From an uncultured Acidimicrobiales bacterium (GTDB lineage: Bacteria; Actinomycetota; Acidimicrobiia; Acidimicrobiales; UBA10347), in the NCBI GenBank assembly GCA_937942965.1, contig CALDGN010000261.1, forward strand, positions 1 to 11,143: 11,143 nucleotides of DNA, given 5' to 3'. Below the pieces are notes generated by a model, which saw nothing but the letters and a program-made list of their open reading frames with translations, did not search any database and was not told the origin of the DNA. This document shows positions 1-6,118 of this stretch, in pieces (the stretch's first letter is position 1; the number at the start of each line of letters is the position of its first letter). The translations under genes and the position numbers were made by a program.

Positions 1-1
1 C

Positions 2-223
2 GAACGCGTGCTCGAGATGATCCAGCGCAAGGCCGACGGCGAAGACGTGCTCGTCCTCGAAGAAGCTGCTCCGGCCGCGAGCTCACAGGTCGTCGATCTG
101 ATGGCCGCACTCGAAGCCAGCGTGTCCGCCGCCAAAGAAGCACGCGGTCGTCATCCCTCGTCGAATGAAAAGAAGCCGGCCAAGAAGAAGGCCACCAAGG
201 CCAAGGCCAAGAAGGCGTCGTAA
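2..223 (+). CDS. ku: Ku protein, C-terminal end (5'-truncated by window)
   Basis: The reading frame is open from the window edge and stops at TAA 221-223, so only about the last 73 residues are seen. They match the end of bacterial Ku: a helical segment with the pattern MIQRKADGE, then VVDLMAALEASVSAAK, which is typical of the region just after the Ku core, followed by a basic tail of repeated Lys/Ala (KKPAKKKATKAKAKKAS). In the family, Ku homodimers thread onto broken DNA ends and recruit LigD. Lys-rich tails in actinobacterial Ku add DNA binding. The next gene on the same strand encodes a LigD polymerase domain, which fits. The GTG at 8 is internal and not a start, because coding continues upstream. 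Recognition rests on tail motifs only, since the ring-forming core is outside the window. Confidence 0.85.
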   Translation, partial: ERVLEMIQRKADGEDVLVLEEAAPAASSQVVDLMAALEASVSAAKEARGRHPSSNEKKPAKKKATKAKAKKAS

Positions 224-231
224 GACCTCGT

Positions 232-253
232 AGCGGCGAATCTTTGCGCCGCT
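232..253 (+). terminator. Terminator-like hairpin after ku
   Basis: A perfect 7-bp inverted repeat, AGCGGCG (232-238) and CGCCGCT (247-253), encloses an 8-nt loop and starts 8 nt after the ku stop codon. It is followed by a pyrimidine-rich stretch (TCTTCCT, 253-259) rather than a true T-run. This suggests partial termination between ku and the polymerase gene. The call is inferred from sequence symmetry only. Confidence 0.45.
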
Positions 254-290
254 CTTCCTGCAGCCTCGTCGACCCTGATTCACTGGGGGC

Positions 291-1199
291 ATGGCCAAGG
301 GATCAGAAGTCGAGGTCGAGGTCGGTGAGCGCAAGCTCCGTCTGACGAACCTCGAGAAGACGCTGTACCCCGACGCGGACTTCACCAAGGCGCAGGTCAT
401 CGACTATTTCGTGCGCATCGCCCCCGTCATGCTTCCTCACATCGAGGACCGCGGGATCACGATGCGGCGCTACCCCGACGGCGTCGATGCCGAGTCGTTC
501 TTCAACAAGCGGTGTCCCGACTGGAAACCTGACTGGATGCAGGCCGTGCGGGGACCGGGGGAGAGCTCGGGCCCGATCGACTACTGCCAGCTCAGCGAGG
601 TCGCAGCGCTTGCGTGGTCGGCCAATCTTGCCGCGCTCGAGATCCACGCACCGATGGCGCGCAGCGAGAACATCGACGAGCCCACGATGGTGGTCTACGA
701 CCTGGACCCGGGTGAAGGAACCACGATCGTCGAGTGTTGTCAGATCGCACTCGTCTTGCGGGACCTGCTGAACACCGTTGGCCTCGAAGCGTGGCCGAAG
801 ACCTCGGGCTCCAAGGGCATGCAGCTTTACGTGCCGTTGAACACGCCGCATGAGCACGAGCACGCCAGCTCGTTCGCCCGAGCGACCGGCCAGCTGCTCG
901 AGCGTGATCTCCCGGACCGCGTCACCACGACGATGGCCAAGGCGAAACGAACTGGCAAGATCTTCATCGACTGGAGCCAGAACAGTCGCCACAAGACCAC
1001 GATCGCCCCGTACAGCCTGCGGGCTCGGAGCCAGCCGACCGTCTCGACCCCCATCTCCTGGGACGAAGTGAGCGACGGCGCCGATGGCGATTCTCTGGTC
1101 TTCACCGCTGCAGACGTCTTGGACCGAGTCAGCACGTTCGGTGACCTGTTCGCGGACACCCTCACACTTGAACAGCGACTCCCTACGGGCGGCGGGTAA
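291..1199 (+). CDS. ligD: LigD-type polymerase/primase domain protein (stand-alone PolDom)
   Basis: This 302-residue protein is an archaeo-eukaryotic primase-type polymerase. In bacterial end joining it fills gaps with (ribo)nucleotides at Ku-held breaks. Visible motifs are LTNLEKTLYP near the N-terminus, the catalytic D137-x-D139 in DLDPGEG, TSGSKGMQLYVPL (171-183), and the third metal-binding Asp, D227, in FIDWSQN, followed by PYSLRAR. Spacings of 90 residues (D137 to D227) and 41 residues (D137 to Q178) equal those I recall for Pseudomonas LigD D669/H710/D759. By that alignment Q178 replaces the usual His. The length equals one PolDom, and neither a ligase nor a phosphoesterase domain is fused, so the ligase must be encoded elsewhere. 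ATG 291 begins directly before the conserved start of the fold; only a G-run (285-289) lies upstream, too close for a good ribosome site. It follows ku by 67 nt. Confidence 0.92.
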   Translation: MAKGSEVEVEVGERKLRLTNLEKTLYPDADFTKAQVIDYFVRIAPVMLPHIEDRGITMRRYPDGVDAESFFNKRCPDWKPDWMQAVRGPGESSGPIDYCQLSEVAALAWSANLAALEIHAPMARSENIDEPTMVVYDLDPGEGTTIVECCQIALVLRDLLNTVGLEAWPKTSGSKGMQLYVPLNTPHEHEHASSFARATGQLLERDLPDRVTTTMAKAKRTGKIFIDWSQNSRHKTTIAPYSLRARSQPTVSTPISWDEVSDGADGDSLVFTAADVLDRVSTFGDLFADTLTLEQRLPTGGG

Positions 1200-1244
1200 C
1201 GTCGACAGCTGATTCGTCCTGTCACCAACCGCGGGAGACCAACC

Positions 1245-2681
1245 GTGACAACCCCCGAACTCAAGCTCAGCCGCCGGGCCCCAGCATCGAGCGGACTCCA
1301 CGCAGTCCCGATGACGAGCGAAACCGTCGGCGACGAAGCCGGCGACTTCCCCTGGAAGCAAGTTGCGGCGCAGGGCTTCGGGGGCAACGTCGGCGAGAGC
1401 TGCGTGCTCAGCGTTGGCGATCAAGTGATCTGTCTGATCGGTCTCGGCGCCGCAGACGATGTCGAAGCCCAGACCTGGCGACGCGCTGGCGTCACCCTCG
1501 CCCGAGCTGCATCTCGGGTCAAGGCCGCCTCGATCGACGTCGACGGCGACACCGACATCGAGTCGCTCGCCGAAGGTCTCGTGCTTGGTAGCTACGGCTA
1601 CAGCGAGTTCAAGAGCGATGCGAAGAAGCCAACGCTCAAGACCATCACGATCGCTGGCACGACCAGCAAGAAGTCAACCGAGTCGGTCGCACTTGGTCAG
1701 GCTCGCGCCGAAGCCGCATGCCTGACGCGTGACTTCGTGAACGAGCCGGGTGGCAGCTTGACGCCCGAGAAGTTCGCCAACGAGGCCCGCAAGATCGCCA
1801 AGCAGTCCGGCTTGACCATCAAGGTCCTCGGCCTTCCCGAAATCAAGAAAGCCAAGCTCGGGGGTCTCCTCGGCGTGAACCGTGGCAGCACGCTGCCGCC
1901 GCGCCTTGTTGAAATGTCGTGGCGCTCCGGCGTCCGCGGCGCCCCGACGATCGCGCTCGTTGGCAAGGGCATCACGTTCGACGCTGGCGGACTGTCGATC
2001 AAGAGCACCGCAGGCATGTCCACCATGAAGTGCGACATGGGCGGCGGCGGTGCTGTCCTCGGCGCCATGTCTGCGCTGCCAAGCCTCAAGCCCAAGGTCA
2101 ACGTCAAGGCCTGGGTCCCGATGACCGACAACATGCTCGGCGGCGATGCGATGCGCATGGGCGACGTGCTCAAGATGCGCAACGGAAAGACCGTCGAGGT
2201 GCTGAACACCGATGCCGAAGGTCGCTTGATTCTCGCCGACGGTCTCTCGCTTGCCTCCGAAGCCAAGCCCGACGCGATCATCGACCTGGCCACGCTGACC
2301 GGCGCCGCCATGGTCTCGCTCGGCAAGGACTACGCAGCGCTCATGTCAAACAACGACGGCTTCGCTGCCCAGGTCGAAGCCGCCGCCGACGAAGCTGGCG
2401 AACTGGTGTGGCGCCTGCCGCTACCCGCTCGCTACCGCAAGCTGCTCGACTCGCCGATCGCCGACATGAAGAACATCGGCGGCGCCTACGGTGGCTCGAT
2501 CACCGCAGCGCTGTTCCTCCAAGAGTTCGTGGCCGATGGCATTCCGTGGGCTCACCTCGACATTGCCGGACCAGCGTTCACCGACTCGGCCACCGAGCTC
2601 GGCCCCAAGGGTGGCTCTGGCTATGGCGTGCGCACGTTGCTGAACCTCATCGAAAACTTCACTGCGCCGACCGCCGAGTAG
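1245..2681 (+). CDS. pepA: Leucyl aminopeptidase, M17 family
   Basis: This 478-residue cytosolic metallo-aminopeptidase removes N-terminal residues from peptides; the family uses two divalent metals and forms hexamers. The N-terminal alpha/beta domain occupies about residues 1-155 and the catalytic domain about 160-470. Ligands and catalytic residues fall in register with E. coli PepA: K241 and D246 in VGKGITFDAGG, K253, D264 in MKCDMGGGG, and D323, E325 and R327 in the signature NTDAEGRL (321-328). All match E. coli numbering with a constant offset of 29. GTG 1245 was chosen because GGGAG (1233-1237) lies 7 nt upstream. It is 45 nt after the polymerase gene on the same strand and could be co-transcribed, but no functional link is evident. 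The active site is intact, so the enzyme should be functional. Confidence 0.95.
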   Translation: MTTPELKLSRRAPASSGLHAVPMTSETVGDEAGDFPWKQVAAQGFGGNVGESCVLSVGDQVICLIGLGAADDVEAQTWRRAGVTLARAASRVKAASIDVDGDTDIESLAEGLVLGSYGYSEFKSDAKKPTLKTITIAGTTSKKSTESVALGQARAEAACLTRDFVNEPGGSLTPEKFANEARKIAKQSGLTIKVLGLPEIKKAKLGGLLGVNRGSTLPPRLVEMSWRSGVRGAPTIALVGKGITFDAGGLSIKSTAGMSTMKCDMGGGGAVLGAMSALPSLKPKVNVKAWVPMTDNMLGGDAMRMGDVLKMRNGKTVEVLNTDAEGRLILADGLSLASEAKPDAIIDLATLTGAAMVSLGKDYAALMSNNDGFAAQVEAAADEAGELVWRLPLPARYRKLLDSPIADMKNIGGAYGGSITAALFLQEFVADGIPWAHLDIAGPAFTDSATELGPKGGSGYGVRTLLNLIENFTAPTAE

Positions 2682-2722
2682 AACTCGACAATCGGCGCAG
2701 CATGGGGTTCCCGCGAGCTTCC

Positions 2723-2736
2723 GCCCAGCCTCTGGG
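2723..2736. terminator. Small hairpin between convergent genes
   Basis: CCCAG (2724-2728) and CTGGG (2732-2736) form a 5-bp stem with a 3-nt loop, extendable by one G-T pair. It lies in the 55-nt gap between the aminopeptidase stop and the convergent lipoprotein stop, touching the latter. It is short and has no T-run, so it is a weak candidate for a shared terminator. Confidence 0.25.
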
Positions 2737-3468
2737 TTAGGCGTCTGGGTTCGTTGGGCGCTCTGGTGACAGGTGGTCGAACGTTGGCAGCTCTCGCAGC
2801 TCCAACATTGCCGCAACGATGTCGAGACCCTCAGATGCGAGCGCGCCTCGAGTCGAGGACACGTGGCCGTCGGCGTCGATCAAGATGCTCGTCGGCTGTT
2901 GAATCACGCTGAAGCGTCGCCAGAGCTCGAGCCCATCATCGACCAGGTTCATGACGTTGTCCGGGCCGTCGAGCCCCGCGGTCGTGACGAACTCGTCGTA
3001 GGACTCTGCGTCGCCCTGCGAGTGAACCATCACAAAGTTGATCCCCGGGTAGCGCTCGGCCGCAGCAGCGATCTCGGGAGCTTCACGGGTGCAGACCGGA
3101 CACGTCGGCACGCTGAAGGTGATCAGCGCCGGGCGGTCCCGGTACAGGTCAAGGCCGTCGATCATTTCACCGGTCGTGAGTTCTTCGGCGAAGAACACGA
3201 ACGGCTCGATGGCGGGGTCGTCGGTACCGACTTCGATGCGGTCCTCGTCGATGTAGGCGAGCGACTCGGGCGTGCCTTCGTCGTCGGCCGATAGGCCGAG
3301 CGACGTCGTTGTCCGAGGCGCTGCGTCTTCGACGACGGCAGTGTCATCGATGATCGGTGTGGTCGTTTCGAGCGAGATGCCGCTGTTGTTGCTGCAGGCG
3401 GTTGCGAACAGCAACAGCGCCAGCAGCGACGTGACCATGCGGCGGGGCCGGTTGGTTCGGGTGGTCAT
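2737..3468 (-). CDS. Thioredoxin-fold (TlpA/redoxin-like) lipoprotein
   Basis: This 243-residue exported protein has a signal sequence (R7-R10, hydrophobic 12-24) ending in FATAC, so Cys25 is the likely lipidated residue; the Ala at -3 is an acceptable but not ideal lipobox. A Thr/Asp-rich tether (about 26-88) precedes a thioredoxin-like domain (about 89-225) with the redox pair C123-P-V-C126 in TFSVPTCPVC and the cis-proline P192 in QQPTS. The fold suggests extracytoplasmic thiol-disulfide exchange; whether it oxidises, reduces or isomerises cannot be read from sequence. The frame is open upstream to 3726, but ATG 3468 is preferred because GGAG (3477-3474) sits 5 nt upstream and the signal peptide begins here. 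It lies 70 nt after the secreted propeller gene on the same strand, so it is probably co-transcribed. That neighbour has four cysteines and is a possible substrate. Confidence 0.88.
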   Translation of the reverse strand: MTTRTNRPRRMVTSLLALLLFATACSNNSGISLETTTPIIDDTAVVEDAAPRTTTSLGLSADDEGTPESLAYIDEDRIEVGTDDPAIEPFVFFAEELTTGEMIDGLDLYRDRPALITFSVPTCPVCTREAPEIAAAAERYPGINFVMVHSQGDAESYDEFVTTAGLDGPDNVMNLVDDGLELWRRFSVIQQPTSILIDADGHVSSTRGALASEGLDIVAAMLELRELPTFDHLSPERPTNPDA

Positions 3469-3538
3469 GTGAGCTCCAGTAGGGGGCGGGGGCGATGGCG
3501 GGTTGCTGCTGTTGCGGTGCGAGCGGTGCCGGTGCCGA

Positions 3539-5050
3539 TTAGGAAGCGGGCAGTGCCGTAAGCGAGGCCTTTTCGAAGGCGACGGCTGACAGCGTTGAGA
3601 CCAGGCCGACGTAGCCGCCAGGGTTCGCGGTCTTGGTTTCGCCGACGATCTCGCCGTTGAACTCGATCTGGATGACGCCGCTCTGTTGGATGACGGCGAT
3701 CGTGTCGGTGCCTTGGGTGCGGACATCGGCGCCGCCGATGAACTGGTAGTACCCGGCGTTGTCGTAGGTGCCCCAGCGGATCACGGAGCCGCCGTTGGCG
3801 AGGTCTACGACCATGGCACCGGAACGAGTCAGTTCGCTCGACTGGTTGAAGACCAGGCCACCCTGGTTGACGCCTGCGAGTCCTCGGAATGATGCCTCGT
3901 AGCGGAAGTTCTCGACCTGAGGCGTCTTGAGGAGGGCGGTGTAGTCGTAGCCGCAGTCGCGGATCTGGCGGAGGTCGCCGCCGGACTGTTCCCAGCTTCC
4001 GGACAGCACGAGCCATTCCTGAGAGCCGTCGAAGGAACTGGAGAAGATGGTGGTCGGCGATGAGTATTCGTTTGCGCTCACCGAGGTGCGGGGAAGACGG
4101 TCCTCGTTGACGGTTGCGTCACACGAAGGACCCTGGCCAAGACCAGCGTCCTCGATCTCGTAGGCCTGCTCCTGCTGCTCTTCGTATTCCTGGTTCCACT
4201 GGGCCTGGGCCGCGGCGCCTTCGCTGGTGCTCGGGGCCGTCTCTGGTTCAGCGCCATCGACGTCACGGATGCCCGGGGGCGGCGGTGCGTATGGGCACGA
4301 GCCGCCGTCGTTGGAGTTGGTGGCTTGGGCCGTCGCGACCCTGTACGCCTGTGGGTTGCCTCGGCTGTAGCCAACGACCTGGTAGATCGGACCCTTGTTC
4401 TGGCCGATGTAGAGGTTGCCGCCCGAGGTCGACCAGGCTGCGCCGAATGCGCCGGTCGATTCCAGACCCTGGACTTGGCCGCCGTTGGTGACGGTCTCTG
4501 CGACCGGGTCGAAGATGTAGAGGGTGCCGCCGGAGCTGACGCCGTAGAACTTGCCGTTTACGTTGGTGATGTCGTTGACACCGAAGTTGCCGCTCAGCGC
4601 AGGCACCGAGGTGACCTCAAGGGTGTCGACATTGATCTTCACCCAGTCACGGCCGCCGCGGGAAAGGTGGAGAAGCCCGTCGTCGGCAAAGTCGCCGGTG
4701 TAGCCGCTGACGCCGCTCGACCCGAGCTGGGTGATGGTGCCGTTGGCATCGATGCGGACCAGCTGGCCGCCCTGCGAGCCGTACATGAAGCCATCGGCAA
4801 CTCGGTAGCCCATGCCGTTGTAGCCAGAGTTCTGGCCACCAATGGGGTAGTAGAGGTCGGTCGCGGGATCGAACGCGTTGAGCTGACCTGAGATGACCTG
4901 GTAGAAGCCAGGGTCACAACCAAACGTGGCTTGTGCCTCGGCAGTACCGGGGTTTGCGAATAGGAGCGTGGCGGCGAGGAACAGCGTGACGGACAGTGAT
5001 CCGCCGAGACGTTGTACACGGCGCGCAGCGTTGTGGGGGGAACGGCGCAT
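3539..5050 (-). CDS. Secreted beta-propeller (DUF6923-like) plus ConA-like jelly-roll protein
   Basis: This 503-residue protein has a long Arg-containing n-region, a hydrophobic core (about 18-32) and likely cleavage after AEA or AEAQA (39-41). Residues about 42-260 hold repeated units of the type FDPATDLYYPIGG, MGYRVADGFMYG, VRIDANG, FADDGLLHLS, GKFYGVSSGGTLYIFDP and GGNLYIG. They look like blades of a DUF6923-type propeller. A Pro- then Glu/Gln-rich linker (about 260-335) leads to a C-terminal jelly roll (about 340-500) of the LamG/DUF1080 kind: SSFDGSQEWLVLSGSW, FRYEASFRG, GGLVFNQSS, IEFNGEIVGET and NPGGYVGLVS. Such modules usually bind glycans or surfaces; no catalytic residues are evident, so the substrate is unknown. 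Four cysteines could form two disulfides. ATG 5050 has GAGGG 3 nt upstream, a short spacing. First gene of a probable two-gene unit with the redox lipoprotein. Confidence 0.82.
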   Translation of the reverse strand: MRRSPHNAARRVQRLGGSLSVTLFLAATLLFANPGTAEAQATFGCDPGFYQVISGQLNAFDPATDLYYPIGGQNSGYNGMGYRVADGFMYGSQGGQLVRIDANGTITQLGSSGVSGYTGDFADDGLLHLSRGGRDWVKINVDTLEVTSVPALSGNFGVNDITNVNGKFYGVSSGGTLYIFDPVAETVTNGGQVQGLESTGAFGAAWSTSGGNLYIGQNKGPIYQVVGYSRGNPQAYRVATAQATNSNDGGSCPYAPPPPGIRDVDGAEPETAPSTSEGAAAQAQWNQEYEEQQEQAYEIEDAGLGQGPSCDATVNEDRLPRTSVSANEYSSPTTIFSSSFDGSQEWLVLSGSWEQSGGDLRQIRDCGYDYTALLKTPQVENFRYEASFRGLAGVNQGGLVFNQSSELTRSGAMVVDLANGGSVIRWGTYDNAGYYQFIGGADVRTQGTDTIAVIQQSGVIQIEFNGEIVGETKTANPGGYVGLVSTLSAVAFEKASLTALPAS

Positions 5051-5220
5051 GATCCCTCGGTCGGCCCCGTTGGGACCCGAAGTAGGAGCGCTTTCTCAAG
5101 AACAGCTCTAGTCCTTGAGATCGTTGGAACCATGCGGCTTGAGCGGGATGGGAAGGTCCATACGTCGTGGGCGGAACCGCTCAGCCTCTTTAGGTTGGTG
5201 GGGTACGCGGCTACCCCGTT
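5051..5220 (-). promoter_or_regulatory. Possible structured 5' leader of the secreted propeller gene
   Basis: This stretch before the ATG at 5050 holds no supported gene but contains four stems, read here on the minus strand. GGGGTA/TACCCC (5217-5200) has a 6-nt loop. GGCTGAGCGG (5186-5177) pairs with CCGCTCAAGCC (5146-5136) through 10 pairs with one bulged A. TCTCAAG/CTTGAGA (5120-5094) is a perfect 7-bp repeat with a 13-nt spacer. TCGGGTCCC pairs with GGGGCCGA (about 5083-5064) just before the GAGGG ribosome site. AACGGGG occurs twice. I compared it by eye with c-di-AMP, c-di-GMP, cobalamin and TPP riboswitch cores and found no match. It may be a leader RNA, or a run of protein-binding dyads. 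No convincing promoter was seen inside it. Confidence 0.35.
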
Positions 5221-5225
5221 TGGGA

Positions 5226-5277
5226 GCCTGCGCCGATGGTCGAAGGGCTTCCCGATCCTCGGGCCACCGGCGCAGGC
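5226..5277 (-). terminator. Long hairpin after the winged-helix-like gene
   Basis: GCCTGCGCCG (5277-5268, minus strand) pairs perfectly with CGGCGCAGGC (5235-5226). After one A-C mismatch the stem continues for five more pairs (5266-5262 with 5241-5237, one G-T). A small GAAG/CTTC stem sits in the 20-nt loop. The structure begins 3 nt after the TGA stop at 5283-5281 and has no T-run, as is common for GC-rich actinobacterial terminators. It could instead be the first stem of the leader that follows. Confidence 0.55.
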
Positions 5278-5280
5278 AGA

Positions 5281-5913
5281 TCATGAACTCGCTGCTTTTG
5301 GTTGCGGTTGGTTTTGGGGCGGCGCAGTTGCGGCTTGGCGTACCGCATGCCAGGTGACGGGCGGCGTGAAGTTCCATTGCTGCAGCTGGTGCTCGACCGC
5401 TGCGGGCGACTCGCCGAGCGCAAGTAGCGACCGAGCGACGTGCGAGGCCCGCAGCACGACCGCATGCTGCTGAGGCATCGCCGCGTCGAGCCATCCGCTG
5501 TGGAGCTCACGAAGCCGAGGGGAGAGCTTGCGGGTCTGGCGCACCGACAGGGTCGGCAGCTGGCGGCGCACATGCAAGATCTCGCCCCGAAACTCGGCCA
5601 GCTTGAAGGTGATGCAGCGATCGATCGTGCGCACGATGCCCGAGCGGCCCGAGACCTTGCTGCCCAGGCCGAGCTCGACCCCCATCGTCGCGCTATCGAG
5701 CTCGAAACCGTCGGGGCTGGCGTCGAAACGTTCCGCCAGACGCCGAACGAGCAACGTGGTGCTCGGACCGAGCACCGGAAGCCAGAACGTTTCCACGTAT
5801 CCCGAGCGTGGGTCATGGTCGACGGCGTCGGTCGGTGTCGCTTCGGCAATCCAGGGAAGTACGCCGAGGCGTGCGTAGCGATGAGGTGGTGGCGCAAGAG
5901 CTGCGACAGTCAC
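5281..5913 (-). CDS. Conserved-looking actinobacterial protein with winged-helix-like core, function unknown
   Basis: I do not recognise a named family for this 210-residue soluble protein; it has no signal peptide or membrane segment. The core, about residues 37-140, reads like a winged helix: a helix in YVETFWLPVLGPSTTLLVRRLAE, a short FELDSATMGVELGLG helix-turn-helix-like stretch (70-84), then a long helix and basic segment IVRTIDRCITFKLAEF and HVRRQLPTLSVRQTRKL. Similar FWLPVLGP/LGLG proteins occur, as I recall, as unannotated actinobacterial genes. The tail (about 190-210) is Pro/Gln-rich and probably disordered. GTG 5913 was chosen for its strong ribosome site GGAGG (5923-5919), 5 nt upstream. 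Transcription likely starts near 5984 from a promoter overlaid by a palindrome, so expression looks repressor-controlled. It may bind DNA itself, possibly its own operator; that is inference. Confidence 0.78.
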   Translation of the reverse strand: MTVAALAPPPHRYARLGVLPWIAEATPTDAVDHDPRSGYVETFWLPVLGPSTTLLVRRLAERFDASPDGFELDSATMGVELGLGSKVSGRSGIVRTIDRCITFKLAEFRGEILHVRRQLPTLSVRQTRKLSPRLRELHSGWLDAAMPQQHAVVLRASHVARSLLALGESPAAVEHQLQQWNFTPPVTWHAVRQAATAPPQNQPQPKAASS

Positions 5914-5989
5914 GATGGCCTCCAGGCGGCGGGAGAGTGGCCGAAGCGCGTTTGGCGCTACGGCAAGTCAGGCGGGGAAGCCATGGACA

Positions 5990-6018
5990 CTATTACATGT
6001 ACTTTCATGTAATGTCAA
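5990..6018 (-). promoter_or_regulatory. Promoter of the 5913 gene (TTGACA-17-TAATAG)
   Basis: On the minus strand a perfect -35 hexamer TTGACA (6018-6013) is followed by exactly 17 nt and a fair -10 hexamer TAATAG (5995-5990). This is an AT-rich island in otherwise GC-rich DNA. Predicted transcription start is about 5985-5983, giving a leader of about 70 nt to the GTG at 5913. A palindrome fills the spacer. This is the best promoter in the window. Confidence 0.6.
5992..6013. repeat. Perfect 8-bp inverted repeat, candidate operator
   Basis: ATTACATG (5992-5999) and CATGTAAT (6006-6013) are exact reverse complements separated by 6 nt, making a 22-bp dyad of the type bound by dimeric repressors such as TetR or GntR family members. 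It runs from the last base of the -35 hexamer into the -10 hexamer of the minus-strand promoter, so a bound protein would block RNA polymerase. The left half also contains TACATGTA, itself a palindrome. The sirtuin start is 105 bp away on the other side and could also be affected. Confidence 0.6.
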
Positions 6019-6083
6019 TCGCGCGGCTCAGGTCTGATGGATCCCGACCGCGCTCCACACAACCGGCTGAGCGCCAGTCGGCT

Positions 6084-6112
6084 CTGACCATTCTTGGCGT
6101 GAGCGCTACGGT
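6084..6112 (+). promoter_or_regulatory. Candidate leaderless promoter of the sirtuin gene
   Basis: A -35-like CTGACC (6084-6089) and a -10 TACGGT (6107-6112, fitting the actinobacterial TANNNT) are 17 nt apart. The -10 ends 6 nt before the GTG start at 6119, and no purine-rich ribosome site precedes that start. The geometry predicts a leaderless mRNA. Evidence is pattern only. Confidence 0.4.
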
Positions 6113-6118
6113 TCCGGC

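Noticed and set aside
303..1424. 373-codon open frame on the minus strand across the polymerase gene
   Set aside because: It is antisense to a gene with intact family motifs; its translation shows no recognisable domain and has the Arg/Val/Asp-rich bias of a high-GC shadow frame. It also crosses into the aminopeptidase gene.
1919..2740. 273-codon plus-strand frame inside the aminopeptidase
   Set aside because: It is an Arg-rich out-of-frame reading of the M17 catalytic domain, which has all its active-site residues in the main frame.
3469..3726. N-terminal extension of the redox lipoprotein (open frame to 3726)
   Set aside because: It overlaps the 3' end of the propeller gene, is Ser/Pro/Arg-rich shadow-like sequence, and would bury the signal peptide. 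ATG 3468 has a good ribosome site.
5051..5280. A known riboswitch (c-di-AMP, c-di-GMP, cobalamin or TPP) in the stem-rich leader
   Set aside because: GGGAAGCC and GGTAGCC fragments recall parts of such cores, but the other invariant segments are absent on both strands, so no class can be named.
5440..6012. 190-codon plus-strand frame opposite the winged-helix-like gene
   Set aside because: The minus-strand frame has a strong ribosome site, promoter and terminator-like hairpin and a more protein-like sequence. The plus frame has none of these and runs through the operator region.
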